From NCBI GenBank assembly GCA_938022345.1, contig CALIEP010000346.1, positions 1 to 24,967 of the forward strand: a stretch of DNA of 24,967 nucleotides, read 5' to 3'. Below the pieces are notes generated by a model. The model saw only the letters and a list, made by a program, of their open reading frames with translations. It searched no databases and had not been told where the DNA came from. Below are positions 15,181-23,211 of the stretch, piece after piece. The position numbers were made by a program, and so were the translations under genes. Numbering within the stretch: position 1 is the stretch's first letter; the number at the start of each line of letters is the position of its first letter. The DNA comes from an uncultured Actinomyces sp. Its GTDB lineage: Bacteria; Actinomycetota; Actinomycetes; Actinomycetales; Actinomycetaceae.

Positions 15181-15969
15181 ATGTATAAAGATCACATGCA
15201 TGAAAAATGGGAGCGGACAATGGAGTGGCCGCTCATGGTTGTTGCCGTCGTTTTCTTGATTGCCTATTCTGCGCAAATTGTGACGGATGCGAGTGGGCTC
15301 GACTACGAGCGTTACGAACTTGTCTTGAATATTTGTTGGGCCATATTTGGTATCGACTATCTTGTCAGGCTCATCACCGCTCCTGAAAAATGGCGGTGGT
15401 TTAAGGCGAATCTGATTGATTTCTTCTCTGTCGCCCTGCCATTTCTTCGACCACTACGCCTAGTGCGTTTGGTAGCACTGCTGCGTATCTTTCAGCGTTC
15501 TGCAGATGCGGAACTGCGAAACAGAATTTCTCTCTATACGGGAGCGATATCCGCGCTGCTCATTTGGGTTGGAGCGCTCACCGTCCTTGAGGCCGAGCGC
15601 CATGCCGAAGGAGCGACACTGACAGACCTGGGACGAGCGCTGTGGTGGTCTCTAGTTACTGTGACGACGGTTGGATACGGCGATATCGCACCTGTAACAG
15701 TTACAGGGCGTGTGGTTGCGGCAATCTACATGCTCTTCGGGATTGCGCTCATTGGAATCGTGACCGGTATTTTCTCCTCTTGGTTCCTTGAAAGGATTAA
15801 GCAAGAAGAGGGTCTGAAGAATGAAGAGCCAGCGGTTACCAGTGCCGCTGCAGTGCAACAGCCGGAGGCTCATGCTCGATTAGAAAAGCAGATCGCAGAG
15901 CTGACCCAAGAAGTTCGGTTGCTCCGCGTAGAAGTTGCTGCAGCGCAGGCAAAATCTCGCGAAGGCTAA
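15181..15969 (+). CDS. Voltage-gated-type potassium channel (6-TM, Kv-like)
   Basis: This protein of about 262 residues has the K+ selectivity filter TVGYGD at 163-168 (preceded by SLVTVT), a pore helix region around ALWWSL and six hydrophobic segments. The fourth is S4-like, with spaced arginines (R90, R93, R96, R102, R106 in LRPLRLVRLVALLRIFQR). A C-terminal amphipathic helix (about 232-256) could form a tetramerising coiled coil. The start is uncertain: ATGs at 15181, 15196 and 15220 are in frame. Only 15220 has a GGGAG ribosome binding site, but it would drop the WERTMEWPL stretch that I expect to be part of the conserved N-terminus. The upstream GTG at 15133 is excluded because it lies in the preceding terminator. 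Confidence 0.9.
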   Translation: MYKDHMHEKWERTMEWPLMVVAVVFLIAYSAQIVTDASGLDYERYELVLNICWAIFGIDYLVRLITAPEKWRWFKANLIDFFSVALPFLRPLRLVRLVALLRIFQRSADAELRNRISLYTGAISALLIWVGALTVLEAERHAEGATLTDLGRALWWSLVTVTTVGYGDIAPVTVTGRVVAAIYMLFGIALIGIVTGIFSSWFLERIKQEEGLKNEEPAVTSAAAVQQPEAHARLEKQIAELTQEVRLLRVEVAAAQAKSREG

Positions 15970-16002
15970 GAGCAGGCACTCCCTAAGATGGGTGCACTCA
16001 CC

Positions 16003-16033
16003 AAATCGTGAATGCGCCCAAAATCGTGAATGC
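16003..16033. repeat. Short tandem direct repeat
   Basis: A 13-bp unit AAATCGTGAATGC occurs twice (16003-16015 and 16021-16033) with an 18-bp period in the 125-nt gap between the K+ channel gene and glmS. Both genes end here, so it lies in a region of convergence. No function is evident. Confidence 0.6.
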
Positions 16034-16094
16034 CCCGGGTTCTGCCAACCTCCGTCTCCTCTACCTAAGCATCGACGGAATGATAGCCTTCGAG

Positions 16095-18008
16095 CTACTC
16101 CACGGTGACGGACTTGGCTAGGTTTCGCGGCTGATCAACATCCAGCCCCTTCACCGCCGCAAGCTCACACGCAAAAATCTGTAGCGGAACAATTGTCAGC
16201 AGCGGCGCATATAGCGTCGGAACCGGAGGCACACGGAAGACAACTTCAGCGAACTCGTCAACCGATGCGTCGCCTTCCTCTGCAATGACAATGGTCCTGG
16301 CACCGCGCGCACGAACTTCTTGGATATTCGCCAAGACCTTCGCGTGCAGTTCGGGGCGGCGCGGAGTCGGCACAATGACGACGACCGGCTGGCCTTCATC
16401 CACCAGAGCGATCGGCCCGTGCTTGAGTTCGCCGGCCGCAAAACCCTCTGCGTGGATGTAGCAGATTTCCTTGAGCTTGAGCGCGCCCTCAAGTGCGACG
16501 GGGTAGCCCACGTGACGACCCAAGTAGATCACGGAGGTCGCGTCCTTCATGGTGCGGGCGAACTGGCGAACGGTCTCTCCGCTATCCAAAACCTTCTGGA
16601 TCGCCTCGGGTACGCGGGCGAGCTTCTCCATGTAGTCAGCGATTTCATCGGCGTACTTGTTTCCGCGAACCTGTGCCAAATACAGACCAAGGATGAAGCA
16701 CGCAGTGACCTGTGATGTGAAGGCTTTCGTTGAAGCAACCGCGATTTCAGGCCCCGCATGGGTCAAAATCACGGCATCGGATTCGCGCGAGATGGTCGAA
16801 CCGGGAGTGTTGACGATCGCGACGACCTTCGCGCCCTGTTCGCGGGCGTGGCGGATCGCCTGGATAGTGTCCATTGTTTCGCCCGACTGAGAGATCGCAA
16901 CAACTAAGGTCTTTTCACCAACGACTGGATCGCGGTAGCGAAATTCACTGGAAAGCTCGACTTCGACAGGAATTCGGCACCAGTGTTCGATCGCGTAACG
17001 GGCGACCTGCCCCGCATAAGAAGCAGTCCCGCAACCAATCATGATGATCTTGTCGATTCCGCGAAGCACGTGTTCTGGGATTCGGATTTCATCCAAAGCC
17101 AAGTGCTCGTGGGAATCCAGACGATCAGCCAAAGTATCCGCAACGCCCCGAGGCTGTTCGTGGATTTCCTTTTCCATGAAGGTCGGCCATCCGCCCTTGG
17201 TCGCCCGATCCGCCGAAAAATCGACTTCGTATTCCTTCAGGGGAAGCGGGTGCCCATCCACACCGATGACCGTTACAGCGGAAGCGCTTACGACAACCAG
17301 CTGGTCTTGCCCAATTTCTACCGCGCGATTCGTGTGCTCGATAAATGCCAGTACATCCGAGCCAAGGAAGTTCTCTCCCTCACCCAAACCAATAACCAGC
17401 GGCGATGATCTGCGCGCGGCAACGATGACCTTGGGAGATTTGGTAGATAGTGCAAGCAGCGTGAAGGTTCCTTCAAGCTTTGCCGTCACTTCCCGCATGG
17501 CGACAACGAGTCGGCGAGCGACGGCTTCGTCAGTGCCGCTGAGCTCCGCAACTTCACCCGTGTACGAGGCCGCGTCCGCCTGATCGTAGGCACGCGCGAG
17601 CAGGTGCACGACCACTTCCGTATCGGTTTCCGAGGCGAAGACCGCACCTTGTGCGCGCAACTGGGCGCGCAGGTTATCGGCATTTTCGATAATCCCGTTG
17701 TGGACCAATGCAAAACGTCCATCGGGACTCACATGCGGGTGTGCATTTGCAACGGTTGGACGACCGTGGGTCGCCCAGCGGGTATGCCCAATCCCAGCGT
17801 AAGCATCGGCAGGCGCATCCTGATCTACGGCCTCGCGCAGGTTAGCCAGCTTTCCGACAGCCTTGATGACGTTTAATTTCCCCGGGCTTGCCAAGGCAAT
17901 TCCCGCGGAGTCGTATCCGCGGTATTCCAGACGTGAGAGCCCGTCAAGAACGACCTGACGGCTCCGTTGAGAGGCTTGGCATGCAACGTGTCCAACAATT
18001 CCGCACAT
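16095..18008 (-). CDS. glmS: Glutamine--fructose-6-phosphate aminotransferase (isomerizing)
   Basis: This 637-residue enzyme makes glucosamine 6-phosphate from fructose 6-phosphate and glutamine, the first step towards UDP-GlcNAc. The N-terminal class II glutaminase domain starts with Cys2 (MCGIVGHV), which becomes the nucleophile after Met removal, and carries EYRGYDSAG (28-36), HTRWATHG and HNGIIEN. Two SIS domains follow, with GCGTASYAG (325-333) and ISQSGET (372-378). The C-terminus ends in KSVTVE, as expected for GlmS. It is a little longer than the E. coli enzyme (609 residues). It lies on the minus strand downstream of a ROK repressor gene, which may be coincidental. No glmS ribozyme is visible in the 68-nt leader. 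Confidence 0.97.
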   Translation of the reverse strand: MCGIVGHVACQASQRSRQVVLDGLSRLEYRGYDSAGIALASPGKLNVIKAVGKLANLREAVDQDAPADAYAGIGHTRWATHGRPTVANAHPHVSPDGRFALVHNGIIENADNLRAQLRAQGAVFASETDTEVVVHLLARAYDQADAASYTGEVAELSGTDEAVARRLVVAMREVTAKLEGTFTLLALSTKSPKVIVAARRSSPLVIGLGEGENFLGSDVLAFIEHTNRAVEIGQDQLVVVSASAVTVIGVDGHPLPLKEYEVDFSADRATKGGWPTFMEKEIHEQPRGVADTLADRLDSHEHLALDEIRIPEHVLRGIDKIIMIGCGTASYAGQVARYAIEHWCRIPVEVELSSEFRYRDPVVGEKTLVVAISQSGETMDTIQAIRHAREQGAKVVAIVNTPGSTISRESDAVILTHAGPEIAVASTKAFTSQVTACFILGLYLAQVRGNKYADEIADYMEKLARVPEAIQKVLDSGETVRQFARTMKDATSVIYLGRHVGYPVALEGALKLKEICYIHAEGFAAGELKHGPIALVDEGQPVVVIVPTPRRPELHAKVLANIQEVRARGARTIVIAEEGDASVDEFAEVVFRVPPVPTLYAPLLTIVPLQIFACELAAVKGLDVDQPRNLAKSVTVE

Positions 18009-18022
18009 GCTCTCATTGCAAC

Positions 18023-18067
18023 ACAGGAGCCTTGCTATCGCTTGCCGGATAGCTATGTGGGTCCTGT
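18023..18067 (-). other. Nested inverted repeats between the ROK gene and glmS
   Basis: An outer pair ACAGGA/TCCTGT (18023-18028 and 18062-18067) surrounds an inner perfect pair GCTATC/GATAGC (18034-18039 and 18048-18053). Together they form an interrupted hairpin filling most of the gap between the ROK stop and the glmS start. There is no T-run. It could be a weak terminator of the ROK gene or a leader structure of glmS. Confidence 0.4.
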
Positions 18068-18076
18068 GAAAATTGC

Positions 18077-19303
18077 TTAGGGAAGGGTAATCGCTTGATC
18101 CTTCCAGTGGATTGGATCGTCCACAATCAGATCGAGGACTCGATGCGCACCACCTCGCAGTGACAGATCTTCCGAGTGGGGAAGGATATCGATCTGCGGT
18201 GTATGCCAGGGTGCCTGAAGGACGCGCGTCGCAAGTTCTTCGCGAAGACTTGGCAGCAGGTAGGGTGCAATTTCGGCAACCAAGCCGCCTAAGTAAACCT
18301 GAGAGATATCAACAGTGTTGACGACTGCGGACAGCGCTTGCCCCAATGCATGGCCGGCATGAGTCATGGCGTCTTGAGCGCGTGAGCTGTGGCCCGCGTG
18401 CTGCAGAATCTCGCGTGTGCTTGCATTGTCGCCCAGTCCAGCCGCATGGCCAAGAGCTTTCAATCCCGCAACAGTTTCCAAGCAACCGCGCGCACCACAC
18501 GAACAGATATCACCTTCGGGCTCCACGCAAATATGCCCAATTTCGCCCGACCACCCATGTGCGCCGCTCAGCGGTTGATGGTTGATGATCAACCCGGCGC
18601 CGATACCTACTTCTCCCGAGACGTAGATAAAAGAATCCGGACCTTCGGGGACCCCGGGGCGAGGGAAGGCGACAGCGTAGGCTGCCAAGTCGGCCTCGTT
18701 CACAACTAGGGTGACGGCAAGGTCGTGGAGGGGGTGAAGGATTTGCTCGCGGGGGATATTTCGCCAGCCAAGGTTGGGTGCGATGGTCAGGGTGTCGGCG
18801 GAAAAGAGGCCGGGGAGGGCAAGTGAACTTCCCAGGAAAAGTGCGCCTGTGCTGCTTCCTTCGCGCAGGACGCGCCTGGCGATTCGTGCGAGTTTGCGCA
18901 GAGTTGAGGTTGGGTCTGCTCCTGAGAAGTCGCCGCTCACACATTCGTGTGCCAGAACCGTCCCGCTCAGGTCAACAAGGTAGGCGCCGAGCGCTGAGAC
19001 GTTGACCTGTAGACCCAGCGCAATAACCTTTCCCGAGGTCGGGGAGAGCACGCTGGTGGGGCGTCCCCTTTGCCCGGTTGAGAGTTTGTCATCGCTTTCT
19101 TCGACGAGGCCGGTGGCGATGAGTTCGTCGACAAGTCGCGACATTGTTGCGCGTGAAATTCCGGTTTGGGCAGCGATGCCCGCACGGTTGATTGCGCCTG
19201 GGTTGGCCAGAATGTGGCGCAATGCCAAGGAAAGGTTGTGGGCACGCAGGGATTGATTGGTTGCCCCGGAATTGGGGTCCGATGTGCGTGCGGTGTTGGA
19301 CAT
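18077..19303 (-). CDS. xylR: ROK-family transcriptional repressor, probable xylose regulator
   Basis: This 408-residue protein has a winged helix-turn-helix at about residues 38-68 (INRAGIAAQTGISRATMSRLVDELIATGLV) and a ROK domain with the complete zinc-binding signature: H257 in GEIGH and CSCGARGCLE with C267, C269, C274 and E276. The catalytic Asp position of ROK kinases reads VNEAD (201-205), so kinase activity is unlikely. It is divergent from xylA with a palindromic operator between them, the standard arrangement for XylR, which releases DNA on binding xylose. The xylR name is inferred from context. The ATG at 19303 has only a poorly placed AAGG before it. Confidence 0.88.
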   Translation of the reverse strand: MSNTARTSDPNSGATNQSLRAHNLSLALRHILANPGAINRAGIAAQTGISRATMSRLVDELIATGLVEESDDKLSTGQRGRPTSVLSPTSGKVIALGLQVNVSALGAYLVDLSGTVLAHECVSGDFSGADPTSTLRKLARIARRVLREGSSTGALFLGSSLALPGLFSADTLTIAPNLGWRNIPREQILHPLHDLAVTLVVNEADLAAYAVAFPRPGVPEGPDSFIYVSGEVGIGAGLIINHQPLSGAHGWSGEIGHICVEPEGDICSCGARGCLETVAGLKALGHAAGLGDNASTREILQHAGHSSRAQDAMTHAGHALGQALSAVVNTVDISQVYLGGLVAEIAPYLLPSLREELATRVLQAPWHTPQIDILPHSEDLSLRGGAHRVLDLIVDDPIHWKDQAITLP

Positions 19304-19306
19304 GCC

Positions 19307-19336
19307 TTGACTCTATCGCATCTAAAGGATTATGTT
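19307..19336 (+). promoter_or_regulatory. Possible promoter of the xylA operon
   Basis: TTGACT (19307-19312) is followed after 18 nt by TATGTT (19331-19336), a moderate sigma70-type match. The -10 box overlaps the left arm of the palindrome at 19330-19352, so repressor binding would occlude it. This leaves a leader of about 50 nt before xylA. Confidence 0.5.
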
Positions 19337-19352
19337 ATGAGACATAACAAAA
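19330..19352. promoter_or_regulatory. Palindromic operator between xylR and xylA
   Basis: TTATGTTATG-AGA-CATAACAAAA has 10-bp arms with 9 matches and a 3-nt centre. Its core, TGTTATG-AGA-CATAACA, has the same form as TGTTACG-AAT-CGTAACA at 3752-3768. It is the likely binding site of the ROK protein encoded divergently. Confidence 0.78.
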
Positions 19353-19391
19353 CGTGACGCAGTAGTCATTTAATCTATGGAAGGTCATGCT

Positions 19392-20573
19392 ATGGCGCAT
19401 ACACCTCGACCCGAAGATCGCTTCTCTTTCGGCCTATGGACCGTGGGATGGAATGCGGTTGATCCCTTTGGAACCGGAACGCGTCCGGTGCTTGACCCGT
19501 GGGAATATGCTGCGAAGCTCGCAGAAATAGGCGCGTGGGGAATTACCTTCCACGACAATGACGTCTTTGATTTCGATGCGTCAGACTCGGAGCGTCATCA
19601 GCGGGTCATGCAGCTGAAAGAAGCTGTCGAAGCCTCCGGACTTGTCATTGAGATGGTGACGACGAACACCTTCACGCACCCGGTCTTCAAAGACGGTGGC
19701 CTGACCAATAATGACCGCGAGATCCGCCGCTTTGGCCTGCGTAAAATTTTGCGAAATGTTGATCTTGCCGCAGAACTTGGTGCAACAACCTTCGTCATGT
19801 GGGGCGGGCGTGAGGGTGCCGAATACGACTCATCCAAGGATCTCAACGCCGCATTTGATCGCTACCGCGAGGGCCTCGATACCGTTGCGGGATACATCAA
19901 GTCTCGCGGATACAACCTCCTCATCGGTCTTGAACCCAAGCCCAACGAACCCCGTGGTGATATCTTCCTGCCGACCGTCGGTCATGCGCTGGCACTCATC
20001 GCGCAGCTTGATAATGGCGACGTTGTTGGCCTCAATCCTGAAACCGGACACGAACAAATGGCCGGTCTGAACTACACGCACGCCTTGGCGCAGGCGCTGA
20101 ACGCAGGCAAGCTCTTCCACATTGACCTCAATGGGCAGTCGGGAATCAAGTACGACCAGGACAAGGCTTTTGGTCACGGAGATCTCGCCAGTGCCTTCTT
20201 CACGGTCGACCTCCTTGAGAACGGCTTCCCCGGGGGCGGGCCTCGCTATGAGGGGCCTCGCCACTTCGACTACAAGCCCAGCCGGACCGAGGGCATGGAA
20301 GGCGTATGGGAATCCGCACGCGCGAATATGGATATGTACCTTCGTTTAGCGCAGAAGGCACGCGAATTCCGCGCTGATCCCATCACCCAGGAACTCATGG
20401 AAGAGGCCTCGGTTTACGAACTCGCCCAGCCCACCTTGGATCCGGGCGAGACGATCGATGACTTCCTTGCTGACCGCAGTGCCTACGAGGATTTCGACGC
20501 TGATGCGAAGGGAGCACGCGAATACCACTACGTCGAGCTCTATCATCACGCGATGCGACACCTGATCGGCTGA
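19392..20573 (+). CDS. xylA: Xylose isomerase (group I)
   Basis: This 393-residue enzyme interconverts D-xylose and D-xylulose. With the start at 19392 the key residues fall at the classical actinobacterial positions: W16, H54 in TFHDND, W137, E181 and K183 in GLEPKPNEPRGD, E217 and H220 in NPETGHEQ, and D245, D255 and D257 in HIDLNGQSGIKYDQD. The two metal sites are thus complete. GGAAGG at 19379-19384 lies 7 nt before this ATG, whereas an ATG at 19377 would add five residues without a ribosome binding site. It is the first gene of a four-gene operon; xylB starts 4 nt after its stop. Confidence 0.97.
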   Translation: MAHTPRPEDRFSFGLWTVGWNAVDPFGTGTRPVLDPWEYAAKLAEIGAWGITFHDNDVFDFDASDSERHQRVMQLKEAVEASGLVIEMVTTNTFTHPVFKDGGLTNNDREIRRFGLRKILRNVDLAAELGATTFVMWGGREGAEYDSSKDLNAAFDRYREGLDTVAGYIKSRGYNLLIGLEPKPNEPRGDIFLPTVGHALALIAQLDNGDVVGLNPETGHEQMAGLNYTHALAQALNAGKLFHIDLNGQSGIKYDQDKAFGHGDLASAFFTVDLLENGFPGGGPRYEGPRHFDYKPSRTEGMEGVWESARANMDMYLRLAQKAREFRADPITQELMEEASVYELAQPTLDPGETIDDFLADRSAYEDFDADAKGAREYHYVELYHHAMRHLIG

Positions 20574-20577
20574 AACC

Positions 20578-21990
20578 ATGAGTGAGAGCAGGCCATTTGT
20601 CGTGGGAGTCGACTCCTCCACGCAATCGTGCAAAGTCGTCATCTGTGATCCGGTCACCGGAAGGATTGTCCGCGAAGGTCGCGCCTCGCATCCCGAGGGA
20701 AGTGAAGTCGGCCCTCAGGCGTGGTGGGATGCCTTCCTCGAGGCCGTTCGCGCGGCTGGCGGGTTGGACGACGTGCGGGCGCTCAGCGTGGGCGGGCAAC
20801 AGCACGGAATGGTCTGCTTGGATGAGCGAGGCGAGGTCATCCGCCCGGCGCTTTTGTGGAACGATACGCGAAGTGCCGGCGCGGCCGAGGAACTCATCTG
20901 CGAACGAGGCGATGGTGACCGCGAGCGCGGTGCTCGCTGGTGGGCACAGGCTACGGGACTCGTTCCGGTCGCCTCTTTTACGGTTACGAAACTGCGCTGG
21001 GTCGCAGACAATGAGCCGGAAAATGCGCGAAAGATTGCGGCAATCTGCTTGCCCCACGACTGGTTAAGTTGGAAGATCCGCGGTGGCTTTGAGGCTGTCG
21101 GACTGGCAGGACTGTGCACCGATCGTTCCGATGCCTCGGGAACGGGCTACATGGACCGGGCTGACGCTGTCTACAGGCGCGAAATTTTGGCTCAGGCTCT
21201 GCGAATCTCGGTGGAAGAGGCCGAGGGAATCATCCTGCCGAAGATTTGCGATCCCGTGGAGGCGATGGGATTTGGGGATCCAACGCAAGGATGGGGAGAA
21301 ATCGCCATCGGTCCGGGATGCGGGGACAATGCCGGGGCTGCGCTCGGTGTTGGCCTCGGTGTCGGCCAAGCTCTGCTCTCACTGGGAACCTCCGGGGTGG
21401 TTGCCGTTGTCAGCGAGACTCCTATTGAAGACCCCAGTGGTCAAGTTGCGGGATTTGCTGACGCAAGTGGACATTGGCTTCCCCTCGCGTGCACGCTTAA
21501 CGCCTCGCGAATCCTCGACGCGGTCGGCGCGATGAGCGGCCTCGGCTATGAGGAACTAGACGAAGCGGCACTGTCGGTTCCCGATGCGGGAGGGCTGCGC
21601 CTGGTTCCCTATTTCGAAGGCGAACGCACGCCGAACCTGCCCGATGCCACCGCCCGATTGGAGGGAATGACGCTTAAAAATTCGACGCGCGCGCATCTTG
21701 CTCGGGCCGGTGTCGAGGGGCTGCTTGCCCACATGCGTTTCGCGCTCGAATGCGTGCGTGAGCTGGGCGTTCCGATCGAGAAAGTGCTCGTTGTCGGCGG
21801 CGGAGCGCGCTCGCGGGCAGTGCAGAGCCTGGCACCCGAACTCTTGGGGGTGCCCGTTGAATTTCCCGAGGCGGCAGAGTATGTCGCATTGGGGGCCGCA
21901 AGGCAGGCGGAGGCGCTGAATATTGTGATGCCGGAGGTATGTGGACATACGGATCACTGTGCGAATCAGGCGGACAGTTCCGATGTTTGA
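20578..21990 (+). CDS. xylB: Xylulokinase (FGGY family)
   Basis: This 470-residue kinase phosphorylates D-xylulose to xylulose 5-phosphate. The N-terminal FGGY half has GVDSSTQSCK (10-19) for phosphate binding and GGQQHGMV (72-79) for substrate contact. The catalytic Asp is probably D250 in GPGCGDNAG, followed by SLGTSGVV in the C-terminal ATPase half. A glycine-rich adenosine motif VVGGGARS lies near the C-terminus. Length and motifs are normal for the family. It begins 4 nt after xylA without a good ribosome binding site, which suggests translational coupling, and its stop overlaps the start of the next gene by 8 nt. Confidence 0.95.
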   Translation: MSESRPFVVGVDSSTQSCKVVICDPVTGRIVREGRASHPEGSEVGPQAWWDAFLEAVRAAGGLDDVRALSVGGQQHGMVCLDERGEVIRPALLWNDTRSAGAAEELICERGDGDRERGARWWAQATGLVPVASFTVTKLRWVADNEPENARKIAAICLPHDWLSWKIRGGFEAVGLAGLCTDRSDASGTGYMDRADAVYRREILAQALRISVEEAEGIILPKICDPVEAMGFGDPTQGWGEIAIGPGCGDNAGAALGVGLGVGQALLSLGTSGVVAVVSETPIEDPSGQVAGFADASGHWLPLACTLNASRILDAVGAMSGLGYEELDEAALSVPDAGGLRLVPYFEGERTPNLPDATARLEGMTLKNSTRAHLARAGVEGLLAHMRFALECVRELGVPIEKVLVVGGGARSRAVQSLAPELLGVPVEFPEAAEYVALGAARQAEALNIVMPEVCGHTDHCANQADSSDV

Positions 21991-23209
21991 CGAGACGATC
22001 ACCCGCTGGGGGACGCACAGCGCGAAGTGGGACTTGCTGGCCGCGCACTTGGGTGAGGACGCGCTGTCCCTGTCGGTCGCGGACATGGAGTTCGCGACAT
22101 GTCCGGAAGTGTCACGCGCGATTGAGGATGCGTGCGCGGAGGGGATTTTCGGCTACACGGAGGTCTTCGATGACTTCCGTCAGGCAGCAGCTCGCTGGCA
22201 AGAGCGTCGCCACGGATGGGCGCTTGATCCAAAGGATATTCACTTCTTCCCGCGCATCGTCCAGTGCGTGTCGGCCCTGTGCTCGATCATCCTGCCGGGG
22301 TCGCTGGGGCGTTCCCCTCGGGTCGTGACGCTGGATCCGGCGTACGGGCCGATCATCGAGGTCGTGGAACGCGCAGGGTGTGAGTTGCGCCGGGTCCCCC
22401 TTGACCTGTCGGGCGAGACGCCGCAGATTCTCGAGGAATTGTTCGCCCGCGCCATGGAGGGAGCGGACTTGTTGCTCTGGTGCAGCCCGCACAATCCAAC
22501 GGGGCGCGTCTGGAACGAAGGCGAGATGGAGATGGTCGCTTCCCTAGCGGTTCAGGGGGACGTGTTGGTGCTCTCTGACGATATTCACGCGGATTTCCAG
22601 CGGACGGGTAGGAACCGATACCAGCCACTCGCGGCCTTCGCGCCTCGCCTGTGGGAATCGGGGCGCCTCATTCAGTGCATGTCACCCGGAAAAACCTTTA
22701 ATACGGCAGGCCTGGAGGCCTCGGCGATTGCGGTGCGCGGTGAAATCGGTGAGCGCCTCGAAGAAGCCAAACGCCTCATGGGCCTGCACAACCCAAATTT
22801 CTTCGCGATTCCCGCGACGATTGCCGCGTGGAACCTGGGCGAGACGTGGGTGGATGAGCTGAGCGCTCGGATCGACGCGAACCTGCGCGTGGCCGTGGAC
22901 TACCTGCGCCGAGCGCTGCCCCAGGCCCACGTCGTCGACCCCGATGGTACGTACTTAGTGTGGGTAGATGCTCGCGCGTACCTGGCCTCAGCTTCTTCCC
23001 TTAACGAGGCCGTGAGCGCCTCCCGGGTCGCCGTGTCCCCGGGCGAGGACTTTGGGGCATCTTACGAGGGATTTTTCCGTATCAACGTGGCGCTGCCGGA
23101 GCGTGACCTGATGCGGGCTCTTGAGCGTTTATGCAAGGCGATTACTGCGCTTGCACCGGACTCAGCAGACGCGCACAGGCGCGCGGTCGCAACAACAAGA
23201 AAGGATTGA
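21983..23209 (+). CDS. PLP-dependent C-S lyase/aminotransferase (MalY/PatB family)
   Basis: This 408-residue fold-type I PLP enzyme is of the MalY/PatB (cystathionine beta-lyase) kind, which splits cystathionine or cysteine S-conjugates to pyruvate, ammonia and a thiol. The start MFDETITRWGTHSAKWD matches the family's RxGTxSxKWD opening, which favours the ATG at 21983 over a GTG at 21941 that adds 14 residues. Family marks are SVADMEF (31-37), LDPAYGP (118-124), SPHNPTG (168-174), SDDIHADF (198-205) and the PLP lysine K237 in SPGKTFNTAGL. The family usually has SDEIH, so the Glu-to-Asp change at 200 is slightly unusual. It is third in the xyl operon, overlapping xylB and 2 nt from the antiporter gene, an unexpected partner for xylose genes. 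Confidence 0.9.
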   Translation: MFDETITRWGTHSAKWDLLAAHLGEDALSLSVADMEFATCPEVSRAIEDACAEGIFGYTEVFDDFRQAAARWQERRHGWALDPKDIHFFPRIVQCVSALCSIILPGSLGRSPRVVTLDPAYGPIIEVVERAGCELRRVPLDLSGETPQILEELFARAMEGADLLLWCSPHNPTGRVWNEGEMEMVASLAVQGDVLVLSDDIHADFQRTGRNRYQPLAAFAPRLWESGRLIQCMSPGKTFNTAGLEASAIAVRGEIGERLEEAKRLMGLHNPNFFAIPATIAAWNLGETWVDELSARIDANLRVAVDYLRRALPQAHVVDPDGTYLVWVDARAYLASASSLNEAVSASRVAVSPGEDFGASYEGFFRINVALPERDLMRALERLCKAITALAPDSADAHRRAVATTRKD

Positions 23210-23211
23210 CG

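Noticed and set aside
18009..18076. glmS ribozyme
   Set aside because: The leader is only 68 nt, too short for the ribozyme, and lacks its conserved core. The ribozyme is typical of Firmicutes.
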